Notes under the pieces: generated by a model
The model's input: the letters and a program-made list of their open reading frames with translations, nothing else
The model's database searches: none
Told to the model about the DNA's origin: nothing
Translations under genes and position numbers: made by a program
Assembly: GCA_032207245.1 (NCBI GenBank)
Contig: CM063508.1
Location: 87,310,652 to 87,374,651, forward strand
DNA: 64,000 bases
Source: Pardosa pseudoannulata
Taxonomy: Eukaryota; Arthropoda; Arachnida; Araneae; Lycosidae
Reading direction: 5' to 3'
In this document: positions 24,115-38,660 of the stretch, one piece after another
How the letters are laid out: the number at the start of each line of letters is the position of its first letter
Numbering within the stretch: position 1 is the first letter of the stretch

Positions 24115-26930
24115 AATAAATCATCCTAAACAAAATACACTACAGACAGATTTTGCATATATCATTGAAATCCCTCAATAACGAAATAAACACGAATTTC
24201 TTGGAAAATTTTGATAATTAGATTAAAACGTAGTATCTGATTTATCAAGCAAATTCCCACCAAAAAAGAAACCTCCTAAAATAGTTTCAAAATAGACAGT
24301 TCTAAAGCCAACAATCCAAAAATTATCTTGTTTCTCTTTAAAAAAATTTCAAATTTTTGTCATATCATTTCTTTACCAATTTAATTTAATTATGTACATT
24401 TTTGCTGTGTATATTGATTTTCATTTTTGCTTCAGTCGAGCAAATTATATTTTTATTGAAAACGTTTTTTTATTCAGCTTTTAGAAACAAAATACAATAA
24501 AAAAATCAATCTGACGATTAATGAACGTTTTGTATTTTACTATCGTTTCTTCACTTTAGGCGTATAAATCATTCTAAACAAAATACACTACAGAGAAATG
24601 GTTTTTGCATATATCAATGAAATCCCTCAGTAAATGAAAAAATGAATTTCTTGGAAAATTTTCATGATTAGATTGAAACGATGCCTCTGACTTATCAAGG
24701 TAATTCCCACCAAAAAAGTAAACTCCTGAAATAGTTTGTAAACAGACAGTTCTATAGCCACCAATCCAAAAATTATCTTATTTCTCTTTAAAAAAATATT
24801 CAGATTTTTGACATCTCAATTCTTTACCAATTTAGTTTAATTATGTACATTTTTTGCTATGTATATTGTATTTTAATTTTTGCTTCAGTCGAGCAAATTA
24901 CATTTTTATTGAAAACGTTTTCTTATTCTGCTGTTAGAAACGAAATTTAAAAAAAAATGAAATTGATGTTTATTGATCGTTTTGTATTTTACTATCGTTT
25001 CTTCACTTTAGGGATATAAATCATTGTAAACAAAATACACTACAGACAGATGATTTTCTATGTATCAATGAAATACCTCAGTAAGGAAAAATCCAGTTTC
25101 TTGGAAAATTTTCATGATTAGATTAAAACGATGCCTCCGATTTATCAAACTAATTCCCACCAAAAAAGTAACCTCCTAAAACAGTTTTTAAATAGACAGT
25201 TCTAAAGCCACCAATCCAAAAGTTATCTTGTTTCTCTTTAAAAAAGTTCAAATTTTGACATTTCATTTCTTTACCAATTTAGTTTAATTATGTAAAATTT
25301 TTGCTATATATATTGTACTTTCATTTTTTCTTCAGTCGAGAAAATTACATTTTTATTGAAAACGATTTTTTATCCTGCTTTTAGCAACAAAATAAAAAAA
25401 AATAATGCATATTGAACGTTTTGTATTTTACTATCGTTTTATCACTTCAGGGATATAAATCATTCTAAACAAAATACACTACAGACAAATGATTTTTTAT
25501 ATCAATGAAATCCTTCAGTAACGAAAAAATGAATTTTTTGAAAAAATTTCATGATTAGATTAAAACGATGTATCTGATTTAGCAAGCAAATTCCCACCAA
25601 AAAATAAACCTCCTAATAGTTTCCAAATAGAAAGTTCTAAAGCCATCAATCCAAAAATTATCTTGTTTCCGTTTAAAAAAGTTCAAATTTTTGACATCTC
25701 ATTTCTTTACCAATTTAATTTAATTATGTACATTTCTGCTACGTATATTCTGTTTTCATTTTTGCTACAGTGGAGCAAATTATATTTTTATAGAAAACGT
25801 TTTCTTTTTCTGCTGTTAGAAACGAAATAAAAAAATGAAATTGATGTTTATTGATCGTTTTGTATTATACTATCGTTTCTTCACTTTAGGGATATAAATC
25901 ATTGTAAACAAAATACACTACAGACAGATGATTTTTTTCATAATATCAGCGAAATACCTCAGTAAGTAAAAAAATCGAATTTCTTGGAAAATTTTGATTA
26001 TTACATTGAACCGATGTCTCTGACTTATCAAGCAAATGCCCACCAAAAAAGAAACCTCGTAAAATCGTTTTCTAAATAGACAGTTCTAAAGCCAACAATC
26101 CAAAAATTATCTTGTTTCTCTTTAAAAAAATTTCAAATTTTTGTCATATCATTTCTTTACCAATTTAATTTAATTATGTAAATTTTTTGATATGAATATT
26201 GTAGTTTCATTTTTGCTTCAGTCGACAAATTACAATGTCGTTGAAAACGTTTCTTATTTGCTTTTAGCAACAAAATAAAAAAAAAAAATGCTTATTGAAC
26301 GTTTTGTATTTTACTATCGTTTTATCACTTCAGGGATATAAATTATTCTAAACAAAATACACTATAGACAAATGATTTTTTATATCAATGAAATACATTA
26401 GTAAGGAAAATTCGAATTTCTTGGAAAATTTTGATGATTAGATTATAGCGTTGTCTGGATTTATCAATCAAATTGCCACCAAAAAATAAACCTCCTAATA
26501 GTTTCCAAATAGAAAGTTCTAAAGCCATCAATCCAAAAATTATCTTGTTTCCGTTTAAAAAAGTTCAAATTTTTGACATCTCATTTCTTTACCAATTTAA
26601 TTTAATTATGTACATTTCTGCTACGTATATTCTGTTTTCATTTTTGCTACAGTGGAGCAAATTATATTTTTATAGAAAACGTTTTCTTTTTCTGCTGTTA
26701 GAAACGAAATAAAAAAATGAAATTGATGTTTATTGATCGTTTTGTATTATACTATCGTTTCTTCACTTTAGGGATATAAATCATTGTAAACAAAATACAC
26801 TACAGACAGATGATTTTTTATGTATCAATGAAATACCTCAGTAAGGAAAAATCCAATTTCTTGGAAAATTTTGATAATTATATTAAAACGATATCTCTGA
26901 TTTTTCAAGCAAATCCCCCTCCCCAATAAA
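24115..26930 (+). repeat. Satellite array of about 440-bp units, 6.5 copies
   Basis: The marker 'aaacaaaatacactac' recurs near 24,127, 24,577, 25,028, 25,467, 25,908, 26,350 and 26,788, about 440-450 bp apart. Other shared blocks include 'ttcccaccaaaaaa', 'aatccaaaaattatctt' and 'tttctttaccaattta'. A segment of about 340 bp at 25,598-25,937 is identical by eye to 26,481-26,820, 883 bp away. This means two adjacent units were copied together. ORFs inside (for example 26,473-26,712) are not genes. Confidence 0.92.
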
Positions 26931-27900
26931 AAAAGAATCCTACTAAATTCGAGTCTAAATACACAGTTCTTCCCCCCACCAATACAAAAAAATAACACTT
27001 GAAATTAAGCATTTTAAAGGTGTTTCCAGACTTGTTTCTCTCCAAAAAATAAGGAAGCAAACGTTTTCTAATATTCCCGTAATAGATATGCTTTCGGAGA
27101 GGACGTAAACACATAACTCATCGGGCACATTCCGGATGCAAGCAACTAAACTCTGTAAGAAGATAAATTGTATTTACAGTTATTTTCGAGAGCTCTTTGC
27201 TGTACTGTCGTTTTTGTCTCATGCATTATTCATAAGGTAAGCGGGAAAAAAAACGCAGTAAACTGTGAAATTTTATACGGATTATGCATACATCAGAGTG
27301 CATATTTGTTAATAAGTGTACCGTTGGATTCTCAAATAGCTGTTTATCTGCTTTTTTTGTAGCATCCATTACCGGGGAGAAAATTTCCCGTGAATCATTA
27401 GCATAATTTGTTTCCTTGCTATAGACCATTTTTTACCTTGCTGCTAATTTTTCTTATGTTTCGTGTTTAATGTTATGAAAAGGAGATTTTAATTTAAAAG
27501 AAACTATTATTAAATTAATTGCAGAAAAAGGGGTCGTTGAATGATTAGACACATCCAGGTTGGATTTAAATACATGATAGTGTATCTAATCGAACTTCGT
27601 GATTAATAGCTTCACCAGTTAAGTTTACTTTTATAATCAGTGTAATATATTGTTCAGCTCTAAATTTTCTTGCATTTAGATTACCTTTCTCATCCCTTGC
27701 ACATGTATAATTAAAATCATACTATTATTTTTTTATCAAGAAGTTTTGAAAATAATTTAATGCAAAATTATAATTATTCTTTTAATAATATGACTAGGTA
27801 ATATGAAATACATTTTGTTTGCCAAACCAATTTACAGAATACTTATACACTGTTTTTTGCAGTTTAAGTTTTATATCTATCTATCTTGTCCCCCCGTCTC
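26931..27900. other. Unassigned intergenic DNA
   Basis: Small ORFs on both strands at about 27,168-27,429 overlap each other and carry no motif. The rest is AT-rich. Confidence 0.4.
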
Positions 27901-27906
27901 TCCCTG

Positions 27907-28002
27907 TATATATATATATATATATACTATATTATATATATATATATAGATATATATATATATATATATACACAAACATATAATATATATATATATATAT
28001 AA

Positions 28003-28040
<38 letters not shown>

Positions 28041-28115
28041 TATATATTATATTATATATATATATATATATTAGATATATATATATATATATATATATTA
28101 ATATATATATATATA
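27907..28115. repeat. Imperfect (TA)n microsatellite
   Basis: A TA-rich tract with many phase breaks and interruptions ('gatata', 'cacaaacata'), more degenerate than the other arrays. Confidence 0.97.
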
Positions 28116-28370
28116 TGCAGAAAATACAGAGCCACACTTTCTGGAGGCTCATGAATCACCAATAACACATTATAAAACTTGACGCTTAAAAATTGAGAAA
28201 GAACGTGTTCAGGTGTTAGGTCGCAAATGAATCTACTCTTAACAAGGCTCTTTTTTTAGCCTGTGCCAAGTGATCGAAGCCGCGTTTGATGGTTGGATGT
28301 GGGAGTGTGCAATAGTCATGAATAAAGACATTATTAAGACATCATTGTCTCTGTGAATTGCCATAGGCTT

Positions 28371-28373
<3 letters not shown>

Positions 28374-28441
<68 letters not shown>
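28374..28441. repeat. (TA)n-(GA)n compound microsatellite
   Basis: A TA tract is followed directly by a pure GA tract. The antisense reading gives an Ser-Leu/Ile-Tyr pseudo-ORF. Confidence 0.98.
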
Positions 28442-28444
28442 AAT

Positions 28445-29745
28445 AGATGAGATGTGTGTGTGCAATGTGCAAGTTAGTAGTTTTCCTATGCTTGCATGTT
28501 GCTATACTTTATCACTAATATTTAGCACTAATATATTCCCCTCCCCCTTCCTCTTCTAGCGAAAGAAATGGAATAATTCTAATTTAGTTAACCACTAGAA
28601 AATCGTGTATTAGTTTTAAGTCATAAATATTTCGTTAAGATTAATATGAGAGATTTTTAGATGATATAGTGGTTACTTTAGACCCATATTACTTCATTGA
28701 TTTTAGAGGTACTCTCATAGTTAATATCAAATTTCTACTTCTTCTGAAAGAAATATTTTCGTTGTTAAAAAAAACCATGTTATGTAGAAAAAATTCAAAA
28801 GCATCTGAGCGTGGTATATTCCTATGTTATTCCAAAAGTAATTATCACTAAATTCCAATTTTCCTCAGCGTTTAATAAACTATGTTTCAAAACCTCAAAG
28901 CAGTTTTAATTTTTTAAACAAATCAGTTAGTAACTGTTGTTTATTATCAACCTGAAAAATAGACATATATTTTAATTTAGTAAAGTAATGATTATTGAAT
29001 CCCGCATGTTCATCGAATGTTATATAAGCTGCATTATTAAAAACGAGATTGTATTTAAAGATGTGGTTAATAGGGAAAAGTTTTTATCTAAAGAAACAAT
29101 CAGGTGACACCCAATACACCCATTTCTGTTCTGTCATTTCTTGCTTAAAAATGATCCGCAATAGCCAACAACAATCCAATCATTCGATCACATGACCTTC
29201 CAAAAATATCCTCACTCTTCGGCCGATCTAGTTGTGAGTACATTATAGCTTAACTTGTCGTTAATGTTTTCAAGTTGCCAGTGAAAACTGTAAAATATGC
29301 TATCATATTGTAATACGAAGGTAATAAATAAAAGAATAATGCTTGAATCGCAACGATATATTTATATTGTTGTGATTAACTATCCCAATGATATAAATAT
29401 ATCCTTGTGATATATTAACCTCGTTGATATTGTTTTACCTATTTTAATGTAGGTGAGAATCCAATATATATATATATCAATATTATTTAAATAATTACAT
29501 AATTTAATTTGAATTTTTTTTTTGTAATTTTATATGTTTAATGCATATAAAGGCTTTAACAAAAGCTTTTTCGCAAAAATACTGAGAGTGAACACCTCTC
29601 TGTTGAAATAGTTATAATTATATTAAAATTGTGAAATGAACTATCCATTAAAATTTTTATAGTTTAAACATACAATTACTTTAATTCATAGATGTACTTT
29701 ATATCATAAATAAATTATTGAATATTGAGATGTGGAATTGTTTTA
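28445..29745. other. Unassigned AT-rich DNA
   Basis: No supported gene was found. The last 250 bp start to resemble the sub-repeat found inside the large duplication that follows. Confidence 0.4.
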
Positions 29746-29748
29746 AAT

Positions 29749-32202
29749 TTAATCAATAAAATTAACAACAAACGTATGTGATATTTTGCATATAGATTTA
29801 ATCTAAAGTAATAAATTTATTTCATTCTTGTAAAGGGAAACTTCTAATCTTATTTAAAACAACATTTTGAACATGATAGGTTTAAAAAAGGAAAATAAAT
29901 ATAGGGATGTAAACAGAAAATAATAATTTTGTTATTATTTTCTGATATTCCTTCATATGAATTAAATATTATAAATAATAAATATTTAATGAATATAAAA
30001 GCTTTACCGAAAGTTTTTTAGTATAAACACTGTCCGTGCACAGTTCTCCGTTGAAATAATCCAAATTATATTAAAATTGTGTAATGAACTCTACATTAAA
30101 ACTTTTAAACTTTAAAAATACAATTACTTCAATTGACAGATGTACTTTCTATCATAAATAAATTATTGAATATTGAGAGGTTGGATTAGTTTAACTTTAA
30201 TCAATCAAATAAACAATAACCTTATTTGACTTTTGCTTATACATTTAATCTAAAGTAATAAATTTATTTCACTCTTTTAAAGGCAAACTTCTAAGGTTAT
30301 TTAAAATTACTTTGTGAACTTTATAGGTTTCAAATAAGTAAACAAATATAGGGATGTAAACAGAAAATAATAATTTTTTAATTTGGAAACACATTTCGAG
30401 AATGAACGCCAATAACGCTAATGGCATTTTATTTTAAAAACAAAACCTTTCTCTTGAAAATTACAAGATATGTGTCCCTTACTATATTCATGTTTCTGTA
30501 TTTAAAGGTATTTTAGCCCAACAGTGAAAAATATTTCTTCTAAAAGTTGAGGTTACTCATTTCATAACTGATAATGCTAATGACTCTTTAGCGTGGAAGA
30601 AGAGATCTTCTTCAAAACTGTTACAGATTTTGCATATTGTTTTTGTTAATAACTCTTAGGGCAGCAACAGAAGAAACAGATGTTTCTGTAAGCTCTATTG
30701 TTTCTTTGTATTCTTATTATTAACTTTAATGCATTTGCAGATCTAAGAAGACTTATTTTTTGAAATTCTATCAATTCTGCTTTCACAGTTGTTAATGCAT
30801 GCCTACAGCACTTAAGGGAAGGTTGCTGGTACAAAACATGTTTTTCCAATTTCCAATGTTAATGATACTTCATCAGTGACGATAAGGCGGTGATGTCAAA
30901 ATACATCTAGGTGATCTTAATATTTCCCCATTTACGCATTACTAATTTTTGTTGATAGCAACTTTTTACCTTATGCCTGTATTCAAATAAAACAGTTTTA
31001 TTCATTTAAATAATGATAGACATGTCCAAACCATGTTGTTATCTCTTCAAACTATATGCTAATGCTTTTATTCTAGTATATACTTTTATATATCAAGTCT
31101 TTTTAAACGGGTGATGGGCCGTTCAGCGAAGTGTGAAATCTTTGAAAATGCGGGATTGGTCGAAATATAAGAGGTACACTTTCTTTCCTCACAGCCAACT
31201 ACTCTGGTGTCAAATTCTTGAGGTTTAGAAACATTACTATCAATCACTGCCATAATGCTTTTTCTTCTACGATTTCATCCCTTTGACGAAAATACCCTTT
31301 AAATATTCCCCAAAAGATCGACATTTTTTATTACTGTTAATTTTAGAAGGATTCTTGTATGTCTAAGGGGTAACATCTATGTGAATGTGCAACTGTCAAA
31401 ACACAAGAGGGGAACGGATCCTGGCGAAATTCAGAAACTATTAGAAGAGTTAGAAGATGAAGAGATTGATGGTTCTAATTAAGAATGTGAGTTAGAAAAT
31501 ATTGAGTAAAATTTGTATTTGTCATCTTCACTAAATCATGGAGCCGTGATAGATCAGTCGGTAAAGGGAAGGATTTCGTAACTGAGAGGTTGCGGGTTCG
31601 GAACCCGAGCCAGCCTAAGATCCGTTGTGTTCGTTTAAAGTGACTGGGGCACGTAAAATATGTTCTTGGTCACAATGACCTTTAAGTTCTCAATTAATAC
31701 CTCTGGGGGTGGCAGGACAAGTCTACAGCTCTTCTGCTTGGTCCCTGCTTCAAATTTACAAGGACACCATTTGAATATATAATGTACTTTCACCCTTGTG
31801 GTGCATGTTATAAAAGAAAAACGCACTCATTTGCCTTAAAACGAGTAGCTTCCGTCTCAATCGTACGTGGTTTCACCAACTGGTATAAGTCAACAATAAC
31901 AATGGATGTAAGAAATATTTCTGAAATTTGGAGTAACCCTGAACCCTTACATGTGAAAAATTAATTATACTTAATAATTTGAATTTCAGTATATATGACC
32001 GTTAACCCTCTAAGCGTTTCGCAAATATTTTTCTGTCCACTAGATTATGTCTTAAATGGGTGAGAACATATGAGATCATATTTACATCCTAAAATTTAAT
32101 TAAATGTCAATAACAGTTGTACTTCCAGTAAACTATATAGATCTAAATCACTTCAAAACACGTTCACATGTGGCTGGAGGCATAATCGGGTGGGTAGTAA
32201 AC
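29749..32202 (+). repeat. Large tandem duplication, unit 1 (about 2,454 bp)
   Basis: Every landmark in this unit recurs 2,453-2,454 bp downstream: 'atttggaaac' at 30,381 and 32,835, the SINE head at 31,538 and 33,991, 'ttaaccctctaag' at 32,002 and 34,455. Unit 1 ends with 'gggtggg' then 'tagtaaac' at about 32,202 and joins directly to the start of unit 2. Within the unit a diverged sub-repeat of about 440 bp is visible (29,749 and 30,190). On the plus strand at about 31,397-31,510 the frame EIQKLLEELEDEEIDGSN, then a stop, loosely resembles the acidic N-terminus of a transposase. This is unproven. Confidence 0.9.
31538..31775 (+). mobile_element. SINE family B, copy B1
   Basis: It has a tRNA-like head (31,538-31,612) with an A-box-like 'tagatcagtcggtaaag' and a B-box-like 'gcgggttcggaaccc'. 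If folded as a tRNA the anticodon loop reads ttcgtaa, suggesting a tRNA-Thr (CGT) ancestor. The body includes 'ggcacgtaaaatatgttctt', 'aattaatacctctggggg' and 'cttctgcttggtccctgctt'. No clean target duplication was found. The 3' end is approximate. Confidence 0.65.
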
Positions 32203-34656
32203 TTTAATCAATAACATAAACAATAACCTTATGTGACTTTTGCTTATCCATTTAATCTAAAGTAATAAATTTATTTTACTCTTGTGAAGGCAAACTTCTA
32301 AGGTTATTTAAAATTACTTTGTGAACCTTATAGGTTTTAAATAAGTATGCAAATATAGGGATGTAAACAGAAAATAATAATTTTGTTATTATTTTCTGAT
32401 ATTTCTTCATATGAATTAAATATTATTAATAATAAATATTTAATGAATATAAAGGCTTTAACGAATGTTTTTTGGTATAAACACTGTACGTGAACAGCTC
32501 TCTGTTGAAATAATCCAAATTATATTATAATTCTGAAAAGAACTCTCCATTAAATCTTTTAAACTTTAAAAATACAATTATTTCAATTGACAGATGTACT
32601 TTCTATCATAAATAAATTATTGAATATTGAAAGGTTGAATTAGTTTAACTTTAATCAATAACATAAACAATAACCTTATGTGACTTTTGCTTATCCATTT
32701 AATCTAAAGTAATAAATTTATTTCACTCTTATGAAGGCAAACTGCTAAGGTTATTTAAAATTACTTTGTGAACTTTATAGGTTTCAAATAAGTAAACAAA
32801 TATAGGGATGTAAACAGAAAATAATAATTTTTTAATTTGGAAACACATTTCGAGAATGAACGCCAATAACGCTAATGGCATTTTATTTTAAAAACAAAAC
32901 CTTTCTCTTGAAAATTGCAAGATGTGTCCCTTACTATATTCATGTTTCTATATTTAAACGTATTTTACCCTAACAATGAAAAATGTTTCTTCTAAAAGTT
33001 GAAGTTACTCATTTCATAACTGATAATGCTAATGACTCTTTAGCGTGGAAGAAGAGATCTTCTTCAAAACTGTTGCAGATTTTGCATATTGTTTTTGTTA
33101 ATAACTCTTAGGGCAGCAACAGAAGAAACAGATGTTTCTGTAAGCTCTATTGTTTCTTTGTAATCTTATTATTAACTTTAATGCATTTGCAGAACTAAGA
33201 AGACTTATTTTTTGAAATTCTACAACTTCTGCTTTCACAGTTGTTAATGCATGTCTACAGCACTTAAGGGAAGGTTGCTGGTACAAAACATGTTTTTACC
33301 AATTTCCAATGTTAATGATACTTTATCAGTGACGATAAGGCGGTGATGTCAAAGTACTTCTACGTGATCTTAATATTTCCCCATTTACGCATTACTAATT
33401 TTTGTTGATAGCAACTTTTTACCTTATGCCTGTATTCAAGTAAAACAGTTTTATTCGTTTAAAGAAAGATAAACATGTCCAAACGATGTTGTTATCTCTT
33501 CAAACTATATGCTATTACTTTTATTCTAGTATATACTTTTATATATCAAGTCTTTTTAAACGGGTGATGGGCCGTTCAGCGAAGTGTGAAATCTTTGAAA
33601 ATGCGGGATTGGTCGAAATATAAGAGGTACACTTTCTTTCCTCACAGCCAACTACTCTGGTGTCAAATTCTTGAGGTTTAGAAACATTACTATCAATCAC
33701 TGCCATAATGCTTTTTCTTCTACGATTTCATCCCTTTGACGAAAATACCCTTTAAATATTCCCCAATAGATCGAAAGTTTTTATTACTGTTAATTTTAGA
33801 AGGATTCTTGTATGTCTAAGGGGTAGCATCTATGCGAATGGTCAACTGTCAAAACACAAGAGGGGAACGGATCCTGGCGAAATTCAGAAACTATTAGAAG
33901 AGTTAGAAGATGAAGAGATTGATGGTTCTCATTAAGAATGTGAATTAGAAAATATTGAGTAAAATTTGTATTTGTCATCTTCACTAAATCATGGAGACGT
34001 GGTAGATCAGTCGGTAAAGGGAAGGATTTCGTAACTGAGAGGTTGCGGGTTCGGAAACCGAGCCAGCCTAAGATCCGTTGTGTTCGTTAAAAGTGACTAG
34101 GGCACGTAAAATATGTTCTTGGTCACAATGACCTTGAAGTTCTCAATTAATACCTCTGGGGGTGGCAGGACAAGTCTACAGCTCTTCTGCTTGGTCCCTG
34201 CTTCAAATTTACAAGGACACCATTTGAGCATATAATGTACTTTCACCCTTGTGGTGCATGTTATAAAAGAAAAACGCACTCATTTGCCTTAAAATGAGTA
34301 GCTTCCGTCTCAATCGTACGTGGTTTCACCAACTGGCATAAGTCAACAACAACAATGGATGTAAGAAATATTTCTGAAATTTGGAGTAACCCTGAACCCT
34401 TACATGTGAAAAATTAATTATTCTTAATAATTTGAATTTCAGTATATATGACCGTTAACCCTCTAAGCGTTTCGCAAATAATTTTCTGTCCACTAGATTA
34501 TGTCTTAAATGGGTGAGAACATATGAGATCAGATTTACATCCTAAAATTTAATTAAATGTCAATAACAGTTGTACTTCCAGTAAACTATATAGATATAAA
34601 TCACTTCAAAACACGTTCACATGTGGTTGGAGGTATAATCGGGTGGGTAGTAAACT
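32203..34656 (+). repeat. Large tandem duplication, unit 2 (about 2,454 bp)
   Basis: The direct-orientation copy of 29,749-32,202. From about 32,835 to the end the two are very similar by eye, with scattered substitutions and a few single-base indels. The first 600 bp are more diverged. Small ORFs shared by the two units (30,646-30,849 and 33,098-33,286; 31,635-31,826 and 34,097-34,279) are copied with the DNA and are not evidence of genes. The second pair is antisense SINE sequence. Confidence 0.9.
33991..34228 (+). mobile_element. SINE family B, copy B2 (duplicated with its unit)
   Basis: It sits at the same position within unit 2 as B1 in unit 1. It arose by the tandem duplication rather than by a separate retrotransposition. 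It has its own substitutions, for example 'gccgtgatag' in B1 versus 'gacgtggtag' here. Confidence 0.65.
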
Positions 34657-34734
34657 GTTTTAAATTTATGCATAGGAGGACATGACAAATGCAGTCTGAT
34701 AGTCATTAAGTTCTCAAAGACTATTGTGAGTGTA

Positions 34735-36831
<2,097 letters not shown>

Positions 36832-36859
36832 TATATATGTATATATATATATATATATA
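36832..36859. repeat. (TA)n microsatellite, right part
   Basis: The short TA continuation after the Tc1 element. Confidence 0.9.
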
Positions 36860-37250
36860 AAGTACATATCCGTACATCAGAAATTTAACACTATCAACCT
36901 TTGATACACTTTATTTCTTGTATATGCATGGGTTCCATAAATATTTGCTAAAGATAATGTCAAACATATTTATGCACTAACGTATAATTATTTTCCTAGT
37001 TACATTTATATTATTGAGTTATGAAGCTTATATTTTAAGTAATGGAATTTGTTGAAGATATATAGAGTTATTTAAAACGTATAATCTCAAGTAATTTAGT
37101 TTCAGCATATGTACATCCAAAATATCATACTTCTGTAGTTCGTTAATATAAGGCATTTGTATGAGAGTGGATATATGAGAGAATATGCTGGGTCAGTAAT
37201 TACTCCAAGCGGAGGAAATAAATTACATATCACGAAGTCTGCTCTCCCGA
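36860..37250. other. AT-rich DNA without recognisable features
   Basis: Nothing was recognised. Confidence 0.4.
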
Positions 37251-37261
37251 TTACGCTTAGG

Positions 37262-37437
37262 TGTTTTAAATGATATAACGTTTAAGAATAAGTCCAACGG
37301 AAGATATGATATTAGAGAAACGTGAAAAATGATCAGCAATGACTAGAATGGCAGTAATTCTGATACTGTGCTCCTTTGTCTTGGGGAAGATTAATTGGGT
37401 TTCATCCTTAAAGATGCTTGTGATACATTACTATGAA
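37262..37437 (-). pseudogene. Possible Ty3/gypsy-type integrase fragment
   Basis: On the minus strand an open stretch reads FKDETQLIFPKTKEHSIRI, then TAILVIADHFSRFSN. This resembles the start of a retroviral-type integrase core (GPLPKTKxGNRYILVIVDHFTRF), in which the Asp of ADHF would be the first catalytic acid. It is flanked by stops about 60 codons apart. The usual H2C2 zinc finger upstream and the second Asp block downstream are not clear. The match is a single motif in decayed sequence, so a chance resemblance is possible. The plus-strand ORF at 37,339-37,542 overlaps it and has no motif. Confidence 0.35.
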
Positions 37438-37539
37438 TCATCTAATTCATTTGTCATTAGCTGTACATATCTGATACCTTTTCTGCCCTCAAAGCGTGAA
37501 AAAGGTTTACATCACCGATTTCATTTCATTGAATGTTTG

Positions 37540-37541
<2 letters not shown>

Positions 37542-37591
<50 letters not shown>
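37542..37591. repeat. (TA)n microsatellite
   Basis: A pure TA run of about 50 bp. Confidence 0.98.
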
Positions 37592-37593
<2 letters not shown>

Positions 37594-38080
37594 CTTCAGG
37601 ATTTTTCTCAGAATCACATCTAATTAGAGATAAGTATATTGTGCACTGCTAATAACAAAATTTCTAAATAAATGAAAAATAATAAAGTTTTCAAAATTCG
37701 ATTTTTTTAAAATTTGTATAAAATAAGTTTAATGCCAGTGGATATAATTGAAACAATGAACAAACATACTAACTACAATGTTGTTAAATTTTACAATATT
37801 ATAAAAACTATTGCAGAAAAAGCATATCGAAATACATTTTAATTTATAAAAAACGCTGTTGCATACAGGCAATAGGTAAAAAAAACAGGGTAAAAGTAAT
37901 CAAATTTCTAAAGGCTATAAAAAGCGATTAGCAATTTGATTTTTTATTTTGGTCTATAATTATTTGGTAATTTTCGTTTTATCACTGATCTCTTAAATAC
38001 CATAATATAAGATTTTTTCCTCTTGGAAAGAGTTTAACTCTTCATCACTAAAAGAGACAATAGCTAATAGTAGAAAGTAT

Positions 38081-38433
38081 CTAGTAACGAATAACTTGGC
38101 TTGGTTTGGAGCTCTAAATGGACCAAATGGACCAAAATCTACTTTTTAAACACGTATTCTGTGGGATTCAAAACTTCCTCTTAACTGAGAGAGGGTTTTA
38201 TACAAAACTCTAATACCGGTGCCATTTCATGTTTAGTGTAGATTTGGTTTAGTTTGGACTGCAACGGCCTACTTTTGCAACACGAGGGATGATTAGATAG
38301 AGACCTACTGCTTAAAGCCGCTTCCGAATGACTACGAACATTCATACCACTGTGGGATTCGAACCCACGAACACCAGTTTCGAAAGTCAGCACCCTAACC
38401 ATTCGGCTATCGTTCGGCACCTAGTAACGAATA
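38081..38433. repeat. 13-bp target-site duplication flanking SINE A2
   Basis: CTAGTAACGAATA occurs at 38,081-38,093 and again at 38,421-38,433, exactly bracketing the SINE. This is the footprint of target-primed reverse transcription. Confidence 0.85.
38094..38420 (-). mobile_element. SINE family A, copy A2, with a doubled tail
   Basis: On the minus strand the tRNA-like head starts at 38,418 (gccgaacgatagccgaat) and carries the B box 'gtgggttcgaatcccac'. The body follows ('cggctttaagcagtaggt', 'ccctcgtgttgcaaaagta', 'gtccaaactaaaccaa') to about 38,238. The insertion continues to 38,094 and ends with a second tail-like segment ('aaaagtaga...gctccaaaccaag'). At 327 bp it is about 150 bp longer than A3 and A4, so the element carries an internal tail duplication or an insert. 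The ORF at 38,181-38,420 is an artefact of the tRNA-like sequence. Confidence 0.85.
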
Positions 38434-38660
38434 GATGCAACAATTTAGATCTTAAAATATAAGAATCTTTTGATCGTAGATTAATTACTATTATAATACT
38501 AATTTCTTATGATAAATAAAATAGGCATTGTTTACGTCATACATTAGTGGTTTGTTTAAAATTAATATATATTCATAAACATTAAAAAAGAATATTAAAA
38601 GAAAACAAATATAGTATTAAAAATATTCATTTTCCTGTACAAATATCTATAACAATTTTT

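Noticed and set aside
30646..33286. Paired Cys-rich minus ORFs ending NICFFCCCPKSY
   Set aside because: They are copied by the tandem duplication. No domain, signal peptide or start context supports them. The N-terminus is altered in unit 2.
31635..34279. Paired minus ORFs starting MRFSFITCTTRVKVHY in both duplication units
   Set aside because: They lie mostly in SINE B antisense sequence. They are conserved only because the 2.45-kb segment was duplicated.
38341..38418. A functional tRNA gene, also at 46,405-46,480, 54,899-54,975 and 31,538-31,612
   Set aside because: Heads keep A- and B-box-like sequences but pair imperfectly, lack a proper acceptor stem and continue into a SINE body with target duplications.
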